Source: Sphingopyxis microcysteis (GTDB taxonomy: Bacteria > Pseudomonadota > Alphaproteobacteria > Sphingomonadales > Sphingomonadaceae). From it: DNA of 64,000 nt. Location: contig NZ_JAANYY010000003.1 of assembly GCF_012274265.1 (NCBI RefSeq), positions 494,975-558,974 of the forward strand, given 5' to 3'. The notes under the pieces were generated by a model. It searched no databases, was not told the DNA's origin, and saw only the letters and a list, made by a program, of their open reading frames with translations. Shown here in pieces: positions 43,770 to 53,636 of this stretch; the first letter of the stretch is position 1; each line of letters begins with the position of its first letter. The position numbers and the translations under genes were made by a program.

Positions 43770-45137
43770 TCAGCCGCCGGTGATCGGGACCGCCTTGCGC
43801 GCGAGCTTGGTGATCAGCGCCGGATCGTCGGCGGCCTTGGCGACGATGCCGATATGCCCGCCGGGCATGGTCCGCGCGATCAGCACGACAAATTCGGCAT
43901 CGCCGGCATCATGTTCCAGGATGATCGCCGGGTGCGCGCTGCGCAGCGCGTCGAGCTTGTCATCGACCCGCGCGCCGTCTTCGCGCGCGGGTTTGCGGCG
44001 CGCACGCGCATCCTTGACCAGGCCTTTCAGCCCGCCCGGATAGCGATCGAGATAGGCGGCAAGTTCGCCGCGGCCAACGCCTTCGTCCTTGGCATGGCCC
44101 AGTACACAGGCATATTCGGCGAGGCGCGTCTTGTCGTAGGTCGCGCCGAATACCAGTTTGACCACCGGCGTCATCGGCGCGCGCTCTTGCACCGCCAGCC
44201 CCGCGTCGTCGAGGAGCGCGGCAAAGGCGTCGGGTTGCTGTTCGGCGACCAGTGCAAAATCCCACGCCTTCGCGACCGCCTGATACAGCGCGCCGCGGCT
44301 GCGGCTATCGGCGGCGATCGCGCGCTCGGCGGTCTCGCGCGCCAGCGCCAGCCAGTCGGCGAGTTCGGCGTCGGCGCCCGGATCCTCGCCGATGTCGAGG
44401 TCGTTCTCCGACGCATCGTCCGCGGTCGGCCCGACGACGATCGGCACGTCCTTATTGTCGATCAGGGCGCCAAAGCCGGGGGTTGCGTCGCCATGGCCGT
44501 CGACATCATCGTCGAGATGTTCGCTATCGGGGCCGTCGGCCCACACCGGCACCGGCGCGGTCAGCGGCGCCGCGCTGCGCAGCGCCTGTTCGACCGACAG
44601 CTGCAACTCGGCGGCCTGATCGGCAGGCACCGCTTCCTTCCAGTTGATCACCCCCATGATGAAGTCGATCGTGTCGTCGTCGGACGAGAAAGGCAGCAGG
44701 ATGCCGCGGTACATGATGGTGACGCCGCGATCGTTGACGAATTCGGCCTCGAAGCCGATCGGCGCCCGGTTGGCGATGATCTGCAGATAATGGTCGGTCA
44801 GCCGCGACAGCAGCGAACGGCCGGGGATCTGGCTGATGTAATGAACATCCTCGTCGATCTGCGACTCCGCGCGGAGCCGGTCGCCGACAAAGGCGATGCC
44901 GGGGTTTTCGACGCCGGCGGTAAAATCGAGCAGCACGGCGTGCGACCCGAAATCGGCGCCCTCCAGATCGAGATCCTCGACCGAGGGATAAGCGCGGTCG
45001 GCGAGCAACGACGCCCAGTAATTATAGGCGCGCACCTGCATCCGCCGTTCGTCGACACCGACCGACGCCGGCGGATCGATCGCGCCGTCATCCTGGTCGT
45101 GGCTGCCCGAAAGCAGTCCGCGCATGCTGTCCATCAT
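43770..45137 (-). CDS. PAS-domain protein of unknown role
   Basis: A 455-residue protein whose N-terminal part (about 35-170) looks like a PAS_5-type sensor domain (YNYWASLLADRAYPSVEDLD, then RGVTIMYRGILLPFSSDDD and IMGVINWKEAVP). The middle is acidic and probably disordered; the C-terminal part is Ala-rich and helical, with no kinase or output domain visible. It lies between tetR and the glutamate dehydrogenase, all on the minus strand. Signalling role is inference only. Confidence 0.65.
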   Translation of the reverse strand: MMDSMRGLLSGSHDQDDGAIDPPASVGVDERRMQVRAYNYWASLLADRAYPSVEDLDLEGADFGSHAVLLDFTAGVENPGIAFVGDRLRAESQIDEDVHYISQIPGRSLLSRLTDHYLQIIANRAPIGFEAEFVNDRGVTIMYRGILLPFSSDDDTIDFIMGVINWKEAVPADQAAELQLSVEQALRSAAPLTAPVPVWADGPDSEHLDDDVDGHGDATPGFGALIDNKDVPIVVGPTADDASENDLDIGEDPGADAELADWLALARETAERAIAADSRSRGALYQAVAKAWDFALVAEQQPDAFAALLDDAGLAVQERAPMTPVVKLVFGATYDKTRLAEYACVLGHAKDEGVGRGELAAYLDRYPGGLKGLVKDARARRKPAREDGARVDDKLDALRSAHPAIILEHDAGDAEFVVLIARTMPGGHIGIVAKAADDPALITKLARKAVPITGG

Positions 45138-45266
45138 TTATCCCCAGCCATAAACATCGGGGAATGTCATGCACCAGAACTGGTAAAAGCCGCGTAAACG
45201 ATGCCCCGCGCGCTGCCGGGCGGCGGCGTTGCCAAACAGGATGGCGCCGAGCGGAAGCAGAAGGTT

Positions 45267-45302
45267 CCGGCCGCCGCGCGATCTTTGCCACGCGGCGGCC
45301 GG
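45267..45302 (-). terminator. Hairpin after tetR
   Basis: CCGGCCGCCGCG (45267-45278) and CGCGGCGGCCGG (45291-45302) form a perfect 12-bp stem with a 12-nt loop, about 90 bp past the tetR stop. No strong T run follows, so efficiency is unclear. Confidence 0.55.
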
Positions 45303-45394
45303 TCCGGGGGGAGAGCCCGTTTATGTACTGAGAAGTATATAAATAGCCGGGACGGCGTCAAGCGCTTTCTGTACCGGTCAGTAAACTTCTTCTA

Positions 45395-46006
45395 TCAGCG
45401 TCCCGGCCACAGCTTGAGGCCGGTTTCGACCAGCCGCTCAAGCTCGGCGCGCGTCGCGCCCGCGCCCGCCTGCACCGCCATCCCCTGATTCATCGCGGTC
45501 AGAAACGCCGCAAGCCCGGCCGGATCGACATCGTCGGGAAAATCGCCCTCGGCCTTGGCGCGCGTAAATCGTTCGAGCATCGCCTGCTTCGCCGCCGCGC
45601 TGCGCGCCACCACGGCTTCGCGGATGCATTCGGCCTCGGCGCCGCAAGCGACCGAGTTGATCACGCCAAGGCAGCCGCCCGGATTTTCGGGGCAGCTGTA
45701 CATGTCGAGCGCGCCGTGCATCAGCCGTTCGGCCACTCCGCGCGCGGTCGGCGCGTCGAGCGCGGCGCGCATATAGTCGGTCTTTTCGAGCTCATAGAGA
45801 TCGAGCGCCTTGTTAAACAGCGCTTCCTTGTTGCCGAACGCGGCGTAGAGGCTGGGCTTGGTAATCCCCATCGCTTCAGTGAGGTCGGCCATCGACGAGC
45901 CCTCATAGCCTTTCGACCAGAACACGCGCAGCGCCGCCGCCAGCGCTGCATCGACGCAGAACTCGCGCGGACGGCCTTTCGGGGCGGTGGCGGCTTCGAT
46001 TTCCAT
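45395..46006 (-). CDS. TetR/AcrR-family transcriptional regulator
   Basis: A 203-residue repressor with an N-terminal helix-turn-helix (GSSMADLTEAMGITKPSLYAAF, about 36-57; shown by key residues S, T and Y of the recognition helix) followed by NKEALFNKAL and a ligand domain that holds a CPENPGGCLG loop. The next gene upstream on the strand is the TonB receptor; control of itself or neighbours is possible. GTATATAA occurs just upstream of its ATG and again before the PAS gene. Confidence 0.88.
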   Translation of the reverse strand: MEIEAATAPKGRPREFCVDAALAAALRVFWSKGYEGSSMADLTEAMGITKPSLYAAFGNKEALFNKALDLYELEKTDYMRAALDAPTARGVAERLMHGALDMYSCPENPGGCLGVINSVACGAEAECIREAVVARSAAAKQAMLERFTRAKAEGDFPDDVDPAGLAAFLTAMNQGMAVQAGAGATRAELERLVETGLKLWPGR

Positions 46007-46158
46007 AACGGCTGGTATATAAGTTAGACGCTGAAAAATGTCCAGCGGCGCCCGATCGGTACGCCGCCAACCGTCCGCGTGGACATTTTCGGCTTTGCCT
46101 CAACGAAAAAGGGGAGAGCCGCGGCGGCCCTCCCCCATATTCGCTCGTTCGCCGGCGA

Positions 46159-49100
46159 TCACTTCAGGTTGAAGCGCACCCCGACGCGGAAGGCGCGGCC
46201 CAGCAGATCCGAATAGGTGCTGTTCGCCGCGAGCCCGGTTTCGGGCAGCAGGATCGGGTCGCCGTTGAGCAGGTTCGTCACGTTGATGAAGAACTCGCCG
46301 CGACCATCGTCGCCGCCGACCGAGAATTTCTGCGTCAGGTTGAGGTCGACGTAGAAGGCGCCCTTGATGCGATTGCGTTCATAGGTCGGCGCGTTGACCG
46401 TCGAGACGGGGCAGGTCGTCTGGCATTCGATGCCGTTGGCGACATATTTGCCCGCGCTCACCCCGCGGCCCACCGCGGTGATGCTGAAATCATCATCGTC
46501 GTAAGCGGCGCTGACGCGGTAGATCCATTTCGGCGTCGTGGTCTGGCCACCGTTGACGCCGACCGAATTGAGCACCACCGTCCCGGGGACGCCGCTGTTG
46601 AAGCGGTTTTCCAGATACCGGGTGGCAAGCCCGCGGATCGTGAACGCACCGCTGCCCTGTGCCATCGGGATCCGGTAGGATGCGTCGATATCGACGCCGC
46701 GGACCTTCTGGCTCGCCGCGTTGAACGGGCGCGTCAGGATGACGAGATAGGGCTGCGCCGGATTCTGCGTGCGTGCGGGGTCGACGCTGATCGCGTTACA
46801 GAATGCCTGTTCGCCCAGGAAACACAGATTGACGATCTGCTGGGCGCTGAACGCGCTGATCCCGCTCTTCAATCGGATGTCGAAATAATCGACCGCCAGA
46901 TTGAACCCGGGCAGGAAACGGGGCGTGAAGATCGCGCCGACGTTCCACTGGTCGGATTTTTCCGGGGTCAGGTCGGTGTTGCCCGTCGCAAAGCCCGAAT
47001 AGCTGTAACCGGCCTGCGGCGGTTGACCGGCGGGGACGAAGGACGGGCTGGTGCCGGTGATGAAGCCGGGGTTGCTCACCGAATCGCTGTTCGCGGTACC
47101 CGCCTGGAACAGGTCGTTGAGGTTGGGCGCGCGAATGTCGCGCGACCGCGTCACACGCAGGCGAATGTCGTCGATCGGCTGCCAGGTCGCGCCCGCCTTC
47201 CACGTCGTCACATAACCCGCGGTCGAATAGTCGGTCGCGCGCACCGCGCCGTTGAATTCCAGACCGAAGCCGAGCGGAATCACGGTTTCGAGATAGGCTT
47301 CCTTGACGTTGTACGACCCGAAGCTCGGCAGGTAATTGCCCACCGACCAGCGGTTGGTGGCGCCAATGACGTTGCCGTTCACGTCGCGCGTCGGTACCGG
47401 CTGGAATTCGTCGGGCACGAAGCCGCTGATCTTTTCCTTCCGATATTCGGCGCCGACCGCGATGCTGACGTCGCCAGCCCAGGTCGCAAACGGGGTGAGC
47501 GACAGGTTGGCGCCGACGACCATCTGTTCCAGCCGCTGTTTGCGATACGGATCGCCCAGCACATAATCGATCGCCGCCGGATCGGCGACGCCAAGGCCGA
47601 GGCGATTGAGCGGAACGCACGCCGCGTCATTGTTGTTCGGATTGGCGTCGACGTTGATCAGACACTGGATCGATCCGGTCGGAAAGCCGCTTCCGGCAGG
47701 CGCGAAGGCCGCGTCGCGGGCGGCGTTGATGCGCGCGATATTCTGGATGTCGCGCAGCTGTTCGCGCAGGTCGGCGCGGCCATATTGACCGTAAATGTCC
47801 CAACGTGCGGTCTTGCCGAATGCGTCGAACTGGCCTTCGGCGCCGATCAGATAGCGCTGGACTTCACGCTTGTTGTTGATCCCGCGGAACGGCAGATCGG
47901 CCGAGGTCGTGGCGATGGTGACGCTCGTGATGCCCTGCAGCGCTGCGGCACCCAGCGTGTTGAGCAGGAAGGCGTTGCAGGTGATCGGAACCGGGGTCTG
48001 GGTACAGCCGGTCGCGTTGAGCACGATCCCGGTCTGCAGGTTCGGCCCCGCGTTGAACAGCACTTCCTGCTTGTTGTACGCGGCTTCGGCGAACAACTCG
48101 ACATTGTCACCGACCTCGTAGCTCAGGCGCCCGAACACGCCGTAACGGTCGTCGCGCGGGTCGAGGCCGATGTTGCGCCCCGAATCATTGACGCGCCAGT
48201 CACCGCCCCGCGTGCGCAGCGGCACCGCGGTGCCGGTGGGCGAAGGGAAGGTCAGATCGCCCCAGACGAACTGGTTTACCGATCCGCCGCTGCCGAAATA
48301 AATGCCGCGCAGTCGGTTGGCGGCACCGCCTGCGGAGTTTGTGATAATGCTGCCCGGGGTCGAGTTGGTCGGCCCCGCACCGCGCACGAAAATATATTGC
48401 GGCGCCCCCGAATTGGCGTTCGCCAGATAGGCCGGATTTTCGAACCGCAGGAACCCGATCGCGTTCCAGTCGCGATCGACCTGCAGGATTCCGTCATTGT
48501 GCGCGACTTCGCCGCTGAGCAGGACGTGACCGCGCCCGCCCGCAAACGCCATGCCGGCCGCGGCGCTGAACGAATAGTTGAAGCCGTCGCCTTCCTGGGT
48601 GATGCCACTGTCGGCCTCGAACTTCAGGCCTTCGAACTTGTTGTTGAGCGCGAAGTTGACCACGCCCGCGACGGCGTCGGAACCATAAGCCGCGGACGCG
48701 CCGCCGGTCACGACCTCGACGCTGGAAATCAGCGCCTGCGGGATCGTGTTGATGTCGACCAGCCCGGTGATCGTCGACCCCACCGAACGGCGACCGTTGA
48801 CCAGGATCAGCGTGCGTTCGGACCCCAGGTTGCGCAGGTTGAGCGCGTTGATGCCCGCCTGACCGCTCGAGATGTTGAGGCGCGAGTTGGACGGACGGGT
48901 CGAACCTGCAAGCGACGGCAGCGTGTTGACGAAGTCGGCGATGTTGTTCGTCGGCGAACTGTTCTGGATCTCGGTTTCGCTCAGCACAGTGAGTGGGGTC
49001 GGCGCCTGGAACCCGTCGCGCGCAACGCGCGAACCGGTGACGATGATCTGATCGGCGTCTGCGGCCTCGATGGAATCGGCGGGCGCCGCCGTTTCCTGCG

Positions 49101-49200
49101 CCAGCACCGGCGCGCTGTGAACGAGCGCCAGCGCAGTCATCGCCGCGCCAAAGCTGCTGCTGCGGCCCAGCGACCGGCGATTTCGTTCAAGATAGCGCAT
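46159..49200 (-). CDS. TonB-dependent outer membrane receptor
   Basis: A 1013-residue receptor. Signal peptide through about residue 35 (ALALVHSAPVLAQ), then the plug beginning at QIIVTGSRVARDGF (51-64) and a 22-strand barrel ending in the aromatic-rich RAFRVGVRFNLK, with a final residue Lys rather than Phe. It has the LVNGRR and AAYGSDAVAGVVNF plug motifs. The ATG at 49200 has GGGGA upstream. It imports an unknown substrate. The divergent exported acylase suggests acylated or peptide-like compounds, but that is inference. Confidence 0.88.
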   Translation of the reverse strand: MRYLERNRRSLGRSSSFGAAMTALALVHSAPVLAQETAAPADSIEAADADQIIVTGSRVARDGFQAPTPLTVLSETEIQNSSPTNNIADFVNTLPSLAGSTRPSNSRLNISSGQAGINALNLRNLGSERTLILVNGRRSVGSTITGLVDINTIPQALISSVEVVTGGASAAYGSDAVAGVVNFALNNKFEGLKFEADSGITQEGDGFNYSFSAAAGMAFAGGRGHVLLSGEVAHNDGILQVDRDWNAIGFLRFENPAYLANANSGAPQYIFVRGAGPTNSTPGSIITNSAGGAANRLRGIYFGSGGSVNQFVWGDLTFPSPTGTAVPLRTRGGDWRVNDSGRNIGLDPRDDRYGVFGRLSYEVGDNVELFAEAAYNKQEVLFNAGPNLQTGIVLNATGCTQTPVPITCNAFLLNTLGAAALQGITSVTIATTSADLPFRGINNKREVQRYLIGAEGQFDAFGKTARWDIYGQYGRADLREQLRDIQNIARINAARDAAFAPAGSGFPTGSIQCLINVDANPNNNDAACVPLNRLGLGVADPAAIDYVLGDPYRKQRLEQMVVGANLSLTPFATWAGDVSIAVGAEYRKEKISGFVPDEFQPVPTRDVNGNVIGATNRWSVGNYLPSFGSYNVKEAYLETVIPLGFGLEFNGAVRATDYSTAGYVTTWKAGATWQPIDDIRLRVTRSRDIRAPNLNDLFQAGTANSDSVSNPGFITGTSPSFVPAGQPPQAGYSYSGFATGNTDLTPEKSDQWNVGAIFTPRFLPGFNLAVDYFDIRLKSGISAFSAQQIVNLCFLGEQAFCNAISVDPARTQNPAQPYLVILTRPFNAASQKVRGVDIDASYRIPMAQGSGAFTIRGLATRYLENRFNSGVPGTVVLNSVGVNGGQTTTPKWIYRVSAAYDDDDFSITAVGRGVSAGKYVANGIECQTTCPVSTVNAPTYERNRIKGAFYVDLNLTQKFSVGGDDGRGEFFINVTNLLNGDPILLPETGLAANSTYSDLLGRAFRVGVRFNLK

Positions 49201-49621
49201 GTTAAACGTCCCCTTCATTGCCCAACGGCGCGCCGCGCATCGCTCGATGCGGTTCCCGGCACCGATGCACCGGGCTGGCGCGCCCCCACTATGTCCGCCC
49301 TGACTGCCTGACGGCTGCTTATGCCGTCTTGTTATGATTTTCCGGCTTTCGACCTTCACGGCCCGATTGCCGCTGCGCGTCCTTCGCGCCGACAGCCGGG
49401 TCCGTGACGGGAAGGTTACAGGGTGGTTACGGGCGGTCAACCGCTTCGCGCTGACCCTGACGATATGGACCTATAGCCACAGGGCATGGCATCGCGGAAC
49501 GCCTTGGCGCGGCGGCGGATAGCTTGCAGTTATAGGAGGCGCCCCGCTTGCTATGGGGTGGCGACCCCATGCTACGATAGGCTGACGCTTCGTCATCGGT
49601 CATTTTGTCGGGGAAGTTTCG
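49201..49621. other. Divergent control region, receptor and acylase
   Basis: About 420 bp without a gene between two divergent genes. It contains a small perfect hairpin (ATGGGGT at 49553-49559, ACCCCAT at 49564-49570) about 55 bp before the acylase start. I see no convincing consensus promoter or repeat element. Confidence 0.5.
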
Positions 49622-52009
49622 TTGATCCAGCGCCGCGCGTTCCTGCTCGCCTCGGCCGCGCTTGTCGCGATGCCGGGAAGCCTTCTCGCGAAACCACGGG
49701 TCAAGGGCGGCACGCAACGGGTGAACCTCGCCGGGTCGCGCGCGCCGATCGAGGTCATCGAGGACGAATTGGGCGTGCCGCACATCCGCGCCGGATCGCG
49801 CCACGACGCCTTTTTCGGGCAAGGCTATCTGGTTGCGCGCGACCGGTTGTTCCAGATGGACATGGAACGCCGCCGCGAGATGGGGCGGATGGCCGAAGCC
49901 TTCGGCCCGCGCTTCGTCGCCGCCGACCGCGCCGCGCGGCTGTTCCATTATCGCGGTGACATCGACGCCGAACTGGCGGCGCTGCCGCCCGACGTGCTCG
50001 ACTGCGCGCGCGGCTATGTCGCCGGGGTCAATGCGCGGATCGACGAACTCGCCGCCGATCCCACCGCGCTGCCGCTGGAATATGGCATTTTGGGGATTCG
50101 CCCGCTGCGCTGGGACGTGCGCGACCTGGTGCGCAGCCGCGGCATCGGCATGGGCGACGCCGACGACGAGGTGCGCCGCGCGCAACTGCACACGCGCGGC
50201 CTGCTCGACGCCGAACAGCTGTTTGCGCCGCTACGCCCCGCCTGGGCCTTTACCGTACCCGAGGGGCTCGACGTCGCCGCCGTCAGCGAGGCCGATCTGG
50301 GCGTGCTCGATCCCGCGGCCCGCCCGGTGCCGTTCGACGCCATCCAGGAAGCGGCGCTCGATCCCGAATTGCGCGGCAGCGACCGCTTTGCCCTCGGCAG
50401 CAATGCCTGGACCGTTTCGCCTTCGCGCAGCGCGACCGGACGGCCGATTTTGGCCAACGATCCGCATCTGGGCATCGGCGGCGCCAGTCCGCGGCACATG
50501 GTTCATATGACCGCACCGGGGCTCGACATCATCGGCGCGGGGGCGCCGGGGCTACCGGGGATCATGCAGGGGCACACCGACCGCTTCGCGTTCGGTCGCA
50601 CCAATTTCCATATCGACCAGACCGACCTGTTCATCCTGCGCACCAATCCGGACGACCCGAACCAATATTGGCACAAGGGCAAATGGCGCGCGTTCGAAAC
50701 CCATGAGGACGAGATCATCGTCAAGGGCGCGCCGCCCGAGCGCGTGACGCTGCGCTATGCCGATGGCCGCCCGATCGTGTCGCAAGACGCCGCGCGCAAT
50801 CGCGCCGTCGCTTTTGCCACGGTCAGCATGCTGCCGGGCGCCAACATGAAATTCGCGATCATCGCGATCAATCTGGCGACCGATTGGGCGTCGCTTCAGC
50901 AGGCCTTCAAGCTGCACGTGTCGCCGACCAATCTCCATTACGCCGACATCGACGGCAATACCGGGTGGCAGACGATTGGCTTTACCCCGCGGCGGCCGAA
51001 GCATGACGGGCTGTTTCCTGCCCCCGGCGATGGCGATTTCGACTGGACGGGACTGCTGCCGGTCCAGGATATGCCGCACGTCTATAACCCGCCCGAAGGC
51101 TGGTTCGCATCGGCAAACCAGATGAATCTGCCCGCGAACTATCCCTATCGCGAGCGGATCATCAGCTTCAACTGGAGCGATCCCTATCGCTACGACCGCT
51201 GCGCCGAGGTGCTGCGTAGTCAGCCGAAGCACCGGATCGCAGACAGTATCGCGTTGCAGCACGACGTCCAGTCGCTGCCCGCGCGCGCGCTGTTGAAACT
51301 GCTTCCCGCAAATATGTCAGCCGAGGCGGCGCCAGCGGCGGCGCTGCTCAGGCGCTGGAACTGCGGGATCGAGGCCGATAGCGCGGCGGCGCTGTTGTTC
51401 GAAATGGTGATGGTGGCGCTGGCGACCGATTTCCGCGACCGCGTGGTTCCCGCGGCGGCAAAGGATCTCATCCCGACGGTCAACCTGTCCGAGATGCTGC
51501 GCATCCTGGGAACGCCCGACCAGCGGCTGGGCGAAGATCCCGCCGCGGCGCGCGATGCCATGATCGACCGCGCACTGGTGGCAGGCTGGCAAAAGGCAAT
51601 CGAGCTTGGCGGTAGCGACCCCGCAAAGTGGCAGTGGGGCGACCTGCACCGCGTGATGATCGCGCACCCCCTGGCATCGTCGATCCCGGCGATCGCGGCG
51701 GCATTTCCCAAAATCGAGGGCGGCCGGTCGGGGGGCGACGGCACGACGCCGATGGCGCGCGGCTTCAATTCGCGGCGCGGGTTCAATGTGTCGCATGGCG
51801 CCAGCTATTTGTTCGTCGCCGACGTCGGCGCGTGGGACAACAGCCGCTTCCTGCTGCTCCCCGGCCAGTCCGCCGATCCGCGTTCTCCGCGTTACCGCGA
51901 CTTTTACCCCAAATGGCTAGCGGGGGCGATGCAGCCGCTGTGGTTCAGCAAGGCTGCGGTGGATCGTCATGCGGTGGGGCGGACGATATTGGCGCCTGCG
52001 AAGAATTGA
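49622..52009 (+). CDS. Penicillin-acylase-family N-terminal nucleophile hydrolase, Tat-exported
   Basis: A 795-residue precursor of the penicillin acylase family. It has a Tat leader (QRRAFLLASAALVAMPGSLL), an alpha subunit, a spacer and the beta-subunit N-terminus at GSNAWTVS, where autocleavage exposes the nucleophile Ser260. The HLG in NDPHLG and later Asn-containing strand fit the family. Members cleave penicillins, N-acyl-homoserine lactones or other acyl amides; the natural substrate here is unknown. Start is TTG at 49622, with GGGGAAG 6 nt upstream. Confidence 0.88.
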   Translation: MIQRRAFLLASAALVAMPGSLLAKPRVKGGTQRVNLAGSRAPIEVIEDELGVPHIRAGSRHDAFFGQGYLVARDRLFQMDMERRREMGRMAEAFGPRFVAADRAARLFHYRGDIDAELAALPPDVLDCARGYVAGVNARIDELAADPTALPLEYGILGIRPLRWDVRDLVRSRGIGMGDADDEVRRAQLHTRGLLDAEQLFAPLRPAWAFTVPEGLDVAAVSEADLGVLDPAARPVPFDAIQEAALDPELRGSDRFALGSNAWTVSPSRSATGRPILANDPHLGIGGASPRHMVHMTAPGLDIIGAGAPGLPGIMQGHTDRFAFGRTNFHIDQTDLFILRTNPDDPNQYWHKGKWRAFETHEDEIIVKGAPPERVTLRYADGRPIVSQDAARNRAVAFATVSMLPGANMKFAIIAINLATDWASLQQAFKLHVSPTNLHYADIDGNTGWQTIGFTPRRPKHDGLFPAPGDGDFDWTGLLPVQDMPHVYNPPEGWFASANQMNLPANYPYRERIISFNWSDPYRYDRCAEVLRSQPKHRIADSIALQHDVQSLPARALLKLLPANMSAEAAPAAALLRRWNCGIEADSAAALLFEMVMVALATDFRDRVVPAAAKDLIPTVNLSEMLRILGTPDQRLGEDPAAARDAMIDRALVAGWQKAIELGGSDPAKWQWGDLHRVMIAHPLASSIPAIAAAFPKIEGGRSGGDGTTPMARGFNSRRGFNVSHGASYLFVADVGAWDNSRFLLLPGQSADPRSPRYRDFYPKWLAGAMQPLWFSKAAVDRHAVGRTILAPAKN

Positions 52010-52053
52010 TGGCGTCGTAGGCTGAAACAGCAACTCTATTGCGCCCAATTCCC

Positions 52054-52133
52054 CGTTCGCATCGAGCGAAGTCGAGATGCCCCTCGAACCGGCGCCGTCC
52101 CGATGGGTGTCTCGACTTCGCTCGACACGAACG
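52054..52133. terminator. Bidirectional hairpin between acylase and dacB
   Basis: Arms 52054-52082 and 52105-52133 pair over 29 bp with four mismatches (TCGAGCGAAGTCGAGA core exact). It lies between two convergent genes. A half copy is at about 37606-37634. Confidence 0.7.
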
Positions 52134-52157
52134 GATCAAGCTAAGCGGCTCGCGTTT

Positions 52158-53636
52158 TTATAGCCCCTCGGCAATCGCCACCAGCGCGCGGTCGACCGCT
52201 GCGGTCGCCTGGCTGTCGGTGCCGTTGGGCATGTCGTTCGCCAGCACCGAAAAGATCAGCGTCTTGCCACTTTTTGTCGTGAGATACCCCGACAGCGCGC
52301 GCGAGGCGTTGAGCGACCCCGTCTTGGCGAATAATTTGCCTTCGAGGATCGTCCCCTTGAACCGGTTCTGCAGCGTCCCGTCGCGCCCCGCGATCGGCAG
52401 CGTGTCGCGCCACGCCATGCTCCACGGCTGGCGTGCGATCCAGCTGAGCAGGCCGACCGCGGCGCGCGGGCTCATTCGGTTGTAGCTCGACATGCCCGAC
52501 CCGTCCGAAAAGTCGTAGCTGGTTTCGGCGACCCCGGCCTGCGTCATCAACTGCCGCACCGCCGCCCGACCGTCGGCGATCGAACCGCTGCCCACCTGCC
52601 GCGCCACGCGGCGCAACATCAGTTCGCTGTGCAGATTCTGGCTCTCCTTGTTGATCCGCACCATATTTTCGGCGAGCGGCGGCGCGGGCAGTTCGGCGAG
52701 CATGGCAGGTTCGGTCGGCACGGCGGCCGCGGCGCCGTTGCGCTTTTCGGGATCGTCGGCGGCAGTCAGCGGCCGGTGCCGCACCTCGATCGCGCCATCG
52801 ACGCGGACGCCGCGCGCCTTCAGCAGTTCGCCGAGCCGCCACGCGGCATAATGCGCCGGATCGTCGATGCCATAGCGCAGCGTCAGCGGCGCGGCCTCGG
52901 CGCCGACGGTGCCGGTGAGGCGGAGGACACGGCTGTTCGGCATGCGATCGGCCTCGATCGCTTCGGCCTTGCCCGCGACCGTGGTGACCCGGTTGTCGAT
53001 GACGTAGTAGCCAGAGGTCTCGATCGTCGGCGCGGCGCCGATCGCGCCCGGCGCCAGCTTCACCACCAGCTCATTGTCGTCGAGGGTCAGCGCCGAATTG
53101 CCGGTGCCATAGCGCGAGACGATATTGTTCCAGCTCATCCCCGGGCTCCAGCGCTCGTCGGGTAGCCAGCTGTCGTCGCCGACGATGTTGCGGACCGTGC
53201 GGGTCTTTGCCGCCACCGCATCGGCGAGCATCTGCAGGCAGTCGGTCTTGCAGTCGTCGGCGCTCGACAGCAGCGGGTCGCCGCGTCCGTGGAGGATGAC
53301 GTCGGTCGCGCCGCCGCCGGTTTCGAGTCGCACCCCGGTGCCTTTGGCGCTCTGTTGGAGCAGCGGCAGCCGGGCATAGCCGACCGCGGTCGTGAACATC
53401 TTGGTGTTCGATGCCGGGATGAAGCGCTGGTCGGGGTCGATCGCCAGCAGCACTTCGCCCTCGAGCGTCGTCACCAGCAGCCCGAACCGCGACCCCGCCG
53501 GGGCGGCCGCCAGCGTCTGTTCGACCGTCGTGAGCAGCGGTGCGGGCGCGGGAACAGCAGGCGTGCGGGCGTGAACGGGGGCGATCAGCAGTGCCAGGGC
53601 AAGGGCCGGAGCGAGCGGTTTGAGCGCGGTTTTCAT
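52158..53636 (-). CDS. dacB: D-alanyl-D-alanine carboxypeptidase/endopeptidase (PBP4 type)
   Basis: A 492-residue class C penicillin-binding protein. Signal peptide ALKPLAPALALALLIAPVHA. Active-site motifs: SNTK (ASNTKMFTTA, near residue 80), SxN in GMSSYNR (Ser and Asn, near 385) and KTG (LFAKTGSLN, near 435). It trims the terminal D-Ala and cuts cross-links in periplasmic peptidoglycan. AGGAGAG precedes the ATG. The start overlaps the upstream serine hydrolase stop, making it the last gene of the cluster. Confidence 0.93.
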   Translation of the reverse strand: MKTALKPLAPALALALLIAPVHARTPAVPAPAPLLTTVEQTLAAAPAGSRFGLLVTTLEGEVLLAIDPDQRFIPASNTKMFTTAVGYARLPLLQQSAKGTGVRLETGGGATDVILHGRGDPLLSSADDCKTDCLQMLADAVAAKTRTVRNIVGDDSWLPDERWSPGMSWNNIVSRYGTGNSALTLDDNELVVKLAPGAIGAAPTIETSGYYVIDNRVTTVAGKAEAIEADRMPNSRVLRLTGTVGAEAAPLTLRYGIDDPAHYAAWRLGELLKARGVRVDGAIEVRHRPLTAADDPEKRNGAAAAVPTEPAMLAELPAPPLAENMVRINKESQNLHSELMLRRVARQVGSGSIADGRAAVRQLMTQAGVAETSYDFSDGSGMSSYNRMSPRAAVGLLSWIARQPWSMAWRDTLPIAGRDGTLQNRFKGTILEGKLFAKTGSLNASRALSGYLTTKSGKTLIFSVLANDMPNGTDSQATAAVDRALVAIAEGL

